A stretch of DNA of 64,000 nt from Triticum aestivum (lineage: Eukaryota > Streptophyta > Magnoliopsida > Poales > Poaceae): positions 313,052,900 through 313,116,899 of the forward strand of contig NC_057813.1 in the NCBI RefSeq assembly GCF_018294505.1, read 5' to 3'. This document shows positions 57,424 to 64,000 of this stretch, in pieces. A program made the translations under genes and the position numbers. The notes under the pieces were generated by a model that saw only the letters and a list, made by a program, of their open reading frames with translations, was not told where the DNA came from and made no database searches. Every line of letters begins with the position of its first letter. The first letter of the stretch is position 1.

Positions 57424-60332
57424 TCAGGCGGGCACCTTCTGTGACTTGCGCCAAGTAGTGCTCAGCCGGATGTTGGCATCCCGCGGATCCTGGCTCGCTA
57501 TTACAGTGGCCTCCATATGCGTCCAGTAGGCTTTAACGCGGGCTAGAGCCATCCGCGCACCCTCTATGCACACCGACCTTCTCAGGGCATCAATCCAGGA
57601 CACGGCTCCAAGGAATTGTTGCACAAAACCAAAGTAGTTGCCCGGCTTAGGCCCCTTTGGCCAAAGATGGTCTATCACAGACTGCATTGCAAGTCCAGAC
57701 AGCCTGTGGAGCTCCGCCATAGCAGCTACCTTCTCATTCAGTGGCAGCGGGCGAGTGGGAGCATTAAACTGCGACCAGAAAAGCTTCTCCACTTCTTCAT
57801 CGCCTTGACCCTCGAAGAACTTGACAGCGTCACCTGTACTATTCGCCAAGTCCGCATATGCGTCCGCAGGACTCATGTGACCCGCCAAGGGAGCATACTT
57901 CGGATCCAAGAACTTCGTCCGCAGTAAGTATGAGCCCCCAGCCACGATTTTGTCAGCTTGTTGGAGCTCCTCCCGCATACTTCGGATCTCGGTCCGCATC
58001 TCCTTGGCGGCATTACGTGCCTTATTCTCCTTTTCAAGGAGTGCGTACCAGTCGGCGGTATTTTTTAACTCTTCATCCATTTCGACTATCTTTTCCTCAC
58101 TTCGGCGACGAGCAGCATGTTCGGCTCTCAACTCTTCGTCCGCCTTTAGGGAAACCGCATTGCTAGCCCGAGCTTGTTCCTTGGCTTGAGCAAGTTCCGC
58201 CCTCAGGGCCTCCACGGCAGCAGCACCATCTGCAGTGCCAATGCATTCCATTAATAGTATGCCTCTTTGGCATTTTCCTATACATTATAATAAAAACGAA
58301 GCACATACACTGGGACTCCTCAAGCCGTTTATTCACCAGCACGATATCGGCATCCATGGATCCGATTGGCCTCCTTAGCTTGGCAACTTCAACAGACTGG
58401 TCGGCTGCCAGATCCTTGTATACCTGCGCACATGTACGACGCAGCCATTAGTATATGATCCCCCGTTTGCCGCCTATGGCGGGCAACCAGAGTCTCAGGG
58501 GCTACTATCTACAGGGAGCACACCTAGCGCGTGCTTGATAACCAAAAAGTTGTGCATTTTTCACTACATACCTCAAAGCCTTTGAGCGGGCTTGTAAATG
58601 CCTCATTCAAGCCGCTGGTAGCGGATGAAATCTTCGTGAGCACCGTGCTCATTAAAGAGCGGTGCTCCTCCGAGAGCGCGGCTCGCTCCAGACAGCCCGT
58701 CAGTATGTCCGGCCGGACACTAAACTGCGTCGGACCCTTCTCATTGCCCCCCATGGGAGCCAGATGCTCCGGGCTTAGGGCGGGTGACGTACTAGCCTCC
58801 GGCTTCGGTATATCCGGACTCCTCTGTGACGACACCTCCGTGTCGTCCGCCTCATGAGGCGGAGAGTGGGGTGGGGTTTCACTCTCCATCATCTCTAGAC
58901 GAAAGTCCCCTGAAGACGAACTCTGTTGAGAAGAGCAGCTCACCGGACTACAAAAAACGAAGTCCTTGTTATGGATCTCAGAGTAACATCTCACCTTCGA
59001 ATAAATGAATGACTTACGGCTCGTTGGAGGGCTGGCCCGTTGGTGGGCATGGCATGGTGAGGGCGCCCGTCGCGGCAGAGCCCCTTGGTGATGTTTTCTT
59101 CCCTTGTTTGGGCGCCTCCGCCTCCAAATCTTCGGAGGTGGCCCTCTTCTTCCCGCGTGGGGGGGAGGCTTTGACCTTCCCTTCCCAACTATCCTCCATA
59201 GGAGGGTTAGCAATTTCCCCGGTCTGGATGCGCAGCGCATGAAGTTTAGCTTCACTGCCCTTTCCTTCCCTTTTCCCTGAAGGGATTTTGCTGAGCGCCC
59301 GGTCCAGCATCTTCGCAATGGTGGGACCAGGCGAGCCTTCAGGAAGTGGTGCCGGACACCTGATTCTCTTCGCCTTGTCAAGCCATGCCTGGCTGCGGAG
59401 GGAATGTTAGAATAATAATCATGATAAATATAAATAAAGAGTCCAACTTTAAGGTTACTTACTTGGGCATCTAGGCGATTGCAGCTTAGGCCCGCATTCT
59501 CAGTGGTGTCCGGACACTTTGCTTGTGGTACAGAGAATAATTTACACATTCCTTCAAGCGTCAGGCCGAAGAAGTACTTAATAGTCCGCGGACCCTCCGG
59601 ATTAAACTCCCACATGCGGAGAGGCCGGCGTTTGCATGGCAATATCCACCGGACTAGCATTACTTGAATTATGCTGACAAGATTTATGTCCCTCCTAATA
59701 AGCTCCCGGATGCGACTCTGCAGTTCTGGTACATCGCCAGCAGGCCCATAACTCCGTCCCACATCGGTCCAAGACGCCAACTGTGATGGAGGGCCTGAGC
59801 GGAACTCAGTGACAGCTACCCGCTTTGTGCCTCTGGGAGCGGTGACATAGAACCATCTCCGTTGCCATACGTTGAACACTTCCAGAAAAGAACCCTCTGG
59901 CCATGGGGCATCGGTGTTCCTGCTTATTATGGCGCCTCCGCACTCCGCATGTTGCCCCTCGATCATCTTTGGCTTCACATTGAAGATCTTTAGCCATAAG
60001 CCGAAGTGTGGGTTGACGTGGAGAAACGCCTCGCACACGATAATGAAAGACGAGATATGGAGGATGGCGTCTGGAGCTAGATCATGGAAATCCAAGCCAT
60101 AATAGAACATGAGCCCCCTCACAAAGGGGTCGAGGGTGAGGCCTAGGCCTCGAAGGAAGTGAGGAGTGAACACGACGCTCTCATTGGGCTCCGGCGTGGG
60201 GATGATTTGCCCCGGAGCAGGAAGCCTGTGCTGGATATCAGCAGTCAGGTATCCAACCTCCCTCAGCTTCGCAATATCCTCCTCCTGAATCGAGGAGGCC
60301 ACCCACTGGCCTGCTGCATTGGATCCGGACAT
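57424..60332 (-). CDS. Intact five-exon antisense gene of element F (Transposase_28-like)
   Basis: Exons on the minus strand: 60332-59463 (870 bp), 59388-59018 (371), 58947-58572 (376), 58423-58309 (115) and 58229-57424 (806). They join to 2,538 bp, 845 codons plus TGA, with no stop. Introns of 74, 70, 148 and 79 bp all begin GT (GTAAGT, GTAAGT, GTATGT, GTATGT) and end AG. The ATG (MSGSNAAGQW) matches those of D and E. Residues about 20-240 form the grass domain I recall as Transposase_28 (LRGLGLTLDPFVRGLMFYYG, NPHFGLWLKIF). Then come a Pro/Ser/Lys-rich linker with GKKR and KQGKK, a long coiled coil (about residues 540-660) and a C-terminal region with RRSVCIEGARMALARVKAYW. Antisense ORFs are known in Tat-lineage elements. 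Molecular role unknown; nuclear action is a guess. Without splicing, a 643-codon read-through frame also exists (60455-58524). Confidence 0.75.
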
Positions 60333-60432
60333 ACTGGAGGATCTAGGGTGTTGGAGCTTAGGTTTTGAGCGATGGAGCTTGAGGTGCGAGAAGGAGCAGG
60401 AGAGGTGGAAACAAGGCTTAGGCCTTAACCCC

Positions 60433-60585
60433 TTTATAAAAGGGATGAATACCAAGAGTCCTCAGCGTGACCGCTTGAGACTTATCTAAAAAGAAACACA
60501 GGATTATACCAACAGTCGCCGTGGGGTCGCATATGCCCATATTGATGAAAGATCCCGTATTAAGAGGGACACGATCTCTGCTTTG
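60433..60585 (-). promoter_or_regulatory. Internal promoter of the antisense gene in F
   Basis: Minus-strand TTTATAAA (60433-60440) lies about 100 bp upstream of the antisense ATG. The plus-strand 20-mer GGGACACGATCTCTGCTTTG is at 60566-60585, identical to D and E. The rest up to the 3' LTR (60,586-60,865) has no gene and ends in the purine tract CAGGGGCTAC. Confidence 0.6.
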
Positions 60586-60865
60586 GCAGGAGGTGCCGAT
60601 AAAACTGCCTCGCAACGCGAGTCGAGATGGAGCAGGAAACGCTGGTTCGTGTTGCACCAGGTCACGATGCAAGGGCACGACGTACGAAGATTGCCAGCAG
60701 AACGGATTTATGCTAAGGGTGCGTGAAGATCATCTTGCAGATCCGGACACAACCTACGTGTTCGATAATCACCTTGGAGTATTCGGAGGAGGAACCCGCC
60801 TTGGAATGCCGAAGACAAGACTGCGCGTCGGACTCATCGTCATTGAAGCCTGGTTCAGGGGCTAC

Positions 60866-61346
60866 TAAGGGAGTTCTGGATAAGGGGGTATCCGGACAGC
60901 CGGACTATATACATCGTCCGGACTATAGAACCGTCAAGATACAAGACTCAAGACTTCGGCTCGTGTCCGGATGGGACTCTCCTTTGCGTGGAAGACAAGC
61001 TTGGTGATCCGGATATTATGTTTCCTTCCTTGTAAACCGACTCCATGTAAACCCTTGCTCTCCGGTGTCTATATAAACCAGAGAGCATGTTCCTTAGAAG
61101 GCCGATCACAATTACAATCATACCATCATAGGCTAGCTCTTAGGGTCTAGCCTCTACGATCTCATGGTAGATCTAACCTTGTATTCCACATATCTTCAAT
61201 ATTAATCAAGCAGGAAGTAGGGTTTTACCTCCATTGAGAGGGCCTCAACCTGGGTAAACATTGTGTCCCTTGCTTCCTGTTACCATCAGCCTAAGACGCA
61301 TAGATCGGGACCCCCTACCCGAGATCCGCCGGTTTTGACACCGACA
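60866..61346 (+). repeat. 3' LTR of element F, 481 bp
   Basis: Begins TAAGGGAGTTCTGG (TG mutated to TA) and ends TTTTGACACCGACA before GTGGC. About 96% identical to 52546-53026. Confidence 0.9.
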
Positions 61347-61351
61347 GTGGC

Positions 61352-61900
61352 CACTTCCCACCAAGAGAGCCTACAGACGACACCCATCCTATGACGTGTC
61401 AACCAAGCAGGCGTGGAGCTGGCAAGGTAGCCTGGCAAGCCTTGTCGGGCAACCAACGACGTGACGGTAAGTGGTACATTAAAGGCACACTGTCAGCCTG
61501 CAGAGTTAGGTATGATAGCACTATTTGCTATCATATCAGTGTCGAATGTCTAATTTGCCACTGTGGTGACCCCTTAACCTATAAAAGGAGGCCCATGGAA
61601 ATAGTTCCAAAGGTTGGAAAGTTATATCACTCGCACCCCCCTACACGTGTAGTCGTTGTTGCCCTGAGGCAACCCCTGTCGGGCAAGTGTATTACACATC
61701 ACTATCACATTTCCACTATCCATCCACCAAAGCAGGAGTAGGGTTTTACGCCGCATAGCGGCCCAAACCTAGGTAAAACTACCCGTGTGATCTCTGTCAT
61801 GATACCCCACATTGGCCTTCTCTTTGTGCAAGGCGACTCCCCCTGCCGAACCAGCAAGGGGCCATCCTGGTCACATAGGTAGCCGTGGTTTCCCGTGACA
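61352..61900 (+). repeat. 5' LTR of element G, second part
   Basis: Contains TATAAAA (61580-61586) and the module AAAGCAGGAGTAGGGTTTTA near 61,729, and ends TTTCCCGTGACA. The bases 61,901-62,000 are primer site and leader. Confidence 0.75.
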
Positions 61901-62000
61901 TCTTTTGCGCGCCAGGTAGGGGGGTTGCTTATGCGAACCTGAAGACGTAAGCAGCGCGTCACCTTCATTGCCATCTGCATCTTCAACAGCGCCATCGACC

Positions 62001-64000
62001 ATGGCACCCAAGAAAAAACCAACTTCTTTGGCTCATCCACCTGCATCGAAGGCTCCGCCATCCGTGACATCCAACGCTGCGGGAGGCACAGAGACGCGCA
62101 GGGATGCGAATGCTACTCTGGACGTGGTCGGAGCAGGCAGCTCCACCACCATTTCCCCCGCAGCCGAGCAAGATTAGGACATGCCAGAGGAGAAGAGCAC
62201 CAGCAACACCTCGACGGCCGCACTCCGCTCGCCGACGGGCACAGCCACAATGATGGCGCTTGGTCTGGGGCGAACCGACACCTCCGGCCATCCCTGCCGT
62301 AGGCGCGATCGACTTCATCATCATCTATGCCAAGCACAGCCTCAGAGGCCATGGCGCGGGCTCAGCTGCTGCTAAGGTTTCCACCGGTGGCCGATAAGAT
62401 GGACGAATGACGTGCCACCATGCAAATCCTGCTCGGTTTCATCGAAGAAGAGGGCTCGCGATGGGCTGGCCCGCCGTGACCTCCTTAAACGACGGCGATG
62501 ACCCATGCTGCTGCCATACGGAGGGAGCCGTCCCCATGGTGCAGTCCCCGCAATGGCAGCCAGCACGGGTGCGACCAAATCAAGACCCCGATGACGTCTC
62601 AATGGCCTCCTCAAATCCCCGAGTACGTCCAGGCCAACGACGAACCCCGGAAGATAGGCGGAGAGGAGACGTCTGCATCGTCGAGCAGCACCACGGCGAC
62701 CTCCTCCGAGCCAACAAGTGCGACAACCCCGACATCGACGAGCCCGCGCTAGGTGTTGGCGGGTCCCTGCCTTTCAAGGTTGGTTGCCCTGCCTTCACCC
62801 GTGAGCTGAAGCAAGTCCGTTGGCCGTCTGTTCGCACGTTCAAGCCAGAGATACCTGAGAAGTACGACGGAATGCTAAACTCGGTAGAGTTCCTGAGCAT
62901 CTACACCATCTTTGTTCAGGCTGCCGGGGGAAGGGGGGGAAGGTGTTCGCCAAATACTTCGCATTGGCCCTCAAGTCCAAAGTGAGGTGTTGGCTGATGC
63001 ACCTACCGGAGAACTCTATTTCGTCATGGGCAGACATGTGCCACGAGTTCATCGGTGCTTTCCCAGCAATCTGCAACTTCTCTAGTGGAAGGACGGAGAG
63101 ACCCTCCGTAAGTATTTACAGAGATTCAGCAAAGTTCATAGAAATATTCCAAATATCCATCCATCAGCCGTGATAGCTGCCTTCCAGTCCAATGTGTGCA
63201 ACTCCGGATCCGTTCCAAGATGAACGTGTGGTTGCCCAAGACTATGAAGGAGCTGTACACCCTAGTGGATAAGTGTGCTCGGAAGGAAGGAAGTTGCCCG
63301 GAGAGGAAGATTGCATCATTGTTGATTCAGAGGATGACGATGAGTCCACCAGTCAGAAGAAGGGCAAGAAGCGCAGTATGAAGTGGAGAGATAAGGTAGT
63401 ATTGACTGTCAAAGGGTTAGGCACCCCAAGTACCGGCAAGATCGCCAAGGCTGAGGCTCCCGGCAAGGTGGTTGTCGTGTGCACTGATTGCTGGGAAGCT
63501 GCGGCTGCCGAGAAGGCTCGAAAGGGCGATGGGCCGTACTAAAAGATCCATCAGACCAAAGGCCATGACCTTCAAGAATGCTATCAGGTTGAGCAACTAG
63601 TTAAGAGACAGAAAGCAGAGTATGAGAAGCATGATAAGGAAAAGGGTCAGAATGTCGCTGGCGGTAAGGGCCGAGGTGATGAAGCAAATTGCCTCGGCAA
63701 ACCCTTTTGAAGTAAAGGAAAACCCTCCAGGGACCAAGAGAAGGAAGCCTTTGATGATGAGAGTGATAGAGGGGATGAAGAGGAAACCAGTGAGAAAGAG
63801 TTTCAGAAGGCCACTGACGCCCTGTGCGTTGACGGGGGTGCATCTCTGCACACCTCCCACCGCCAGCTCAAGCAGTGGGCACGGGAAGTCAATGTCGTGG
63901 AACCAGCACCAGAGGCCCGGAAGCCGCTCTAATGGTCTCGTACACCCATCATCTTTGATGAGGAGGATCACCCTTGCCGTACCACTGTGGTAGGGTGCCT
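62001..64000 (+). pseudogene. gag and start of protease of element G (partial, broken)
   Basis: ATG 62001 (MAPKKKPTSLAHPPASKAPP) is the likely start. The frame meets a TAG at 62175 and continues with further shifts. The capsid domain reads FKPEIPEKYDGMLNSVEFLS near 62,842, shifts at the G-rich run 62,922-62,945, then KYFALALKSKVRCWLMHLPE near 62,955. A Lys/Asp-rich, NLS-like segment lies near 63,310-63,390. A zinc-type motif near 63,545-63,590 has lost its first Cys to a stop (KIHQTKGHDLQECYQ). DGGASLHTS near 63,830 is the protease start. The reading frame changes at least four times. It runs off the window. Confidence 0.75.

Larger units (their letters stand above)
52546..61346 (+). mobile_element. 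Element F: non-autonomous two-gene LTR retrotransposon
   Basis: LTRs of 481 bp each, flanked by perfect GTGGC duplications (52541-52545, 61347-61351). Length 8.8 kb. Layout as in D and E: gag-protease in sense, conserved spacer, antisense gene with internal promoter. The LTRs differ by about 4% by eye. No RT or integrase. Its proteins are the most divergent of the three copies, yet its antisense gene is the only one fully open. Confidence 0.9.
52179..64000 (+). mobile_element. Element G: LTR retrotransposon running off the window (hosts F)
   Basis: The 5' LTR is split by F: 52179-52545 and 61352-61900, 916 bp together. It begins TGTCGG and ends GTGACA (4-bp inverted ends TGTC/GACA). A primer-site-like TTGCGCGCCAGGTAGGGG follows, then gag and the start of protease to 64000. 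The 3' LTR is outside the window. It inserted into the linker of H after 52178. Confidence 0.75.

Noticed and set aside
58524..60455. Single 643-codon minus-strand frame
   Set aside because: It reads through introns 1 and 2 and translates exon 2 in the wrong phase. D and E conserve the spliced phase instead. I treat it as read-through, though a retained-intron product cannot be excluded.

Overview
The window reads as heterochromatic DNA from a large grass genome, most likely wheat or a close Triticeae relative. I see no intact host gene, rRNA or CRISPR. Almost every base belongs to nested LTR retrotransposons of types I associate with Triticeae. Element letters (A-I, Y, Z) are mine; published family names come from memory and are only suggestions.

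Left half (1-35,860): C (1-1,811, minus) is the 5' end of an LTR element whose LTR carries an array of short palindromes. It sits in Z, a minus-strand relative of D (gag remnant 1,812-2,496; LTR split between 2,518-2,556 and 35,437-35,860). Z's LTR is split by A (2,557-35,431, minus, duplication GGTCC), a non-coding element primed by tRNA-Lys. A contains B (4,124-11,882, plus, duplication ATTAC), a young Ty3/gypsy element with a CRM-like gag-pol broken by three stops. A also contains D (16,760-35,022, plus, duplication GGGAG), and D contains E (19,492-28,593, plus, duplication ACCGA/ACTGA).

Right half (35,861-64,000): Y, an LTR and gag start; a minus-strand Athila-like LTR fragment; an AT-rich stretch with what may be exons of a decayed Ulp1-like protease gene; H, a decayed protease-RT-RNase H block of Tat type; I (42,876-51,638, duplication GGGTT) inside H; G (from 52,179, running off the window) also inside H; and F (52,546-61,346, duplication GTGGC) inside G's LTR.

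D, E and F are three copies of one unusual design of about 9 kb. A sense gag-protease frame is followed by a conserved non-coding block, then by a convergent gene on the opposite strand with its own TATA box and five exons. No reverse transcriptase or integrase is visible in any of the three. In F the five antisense exons join into an open frame of 845 codons plus stop. All exon lengths that can be compared among the copies differ only by multiples of three. Because the gene is antisense, its introns are not removed from the sense genomic RNA and can survive reverse transcription. This convergent two-gene non-autonomous retrotransposon is the most interesting system here. The second is a tRNA-Lys-like sequence inside element A, whose primer binding site is a perfect 18-base complement of tRNA-Lys.

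Hand-counted LTR divergence agrees with the nesting: A and D are older than E, and B is youngest. Most premature stops in these elements fit C-to-T change, many of them CAG to TAG.
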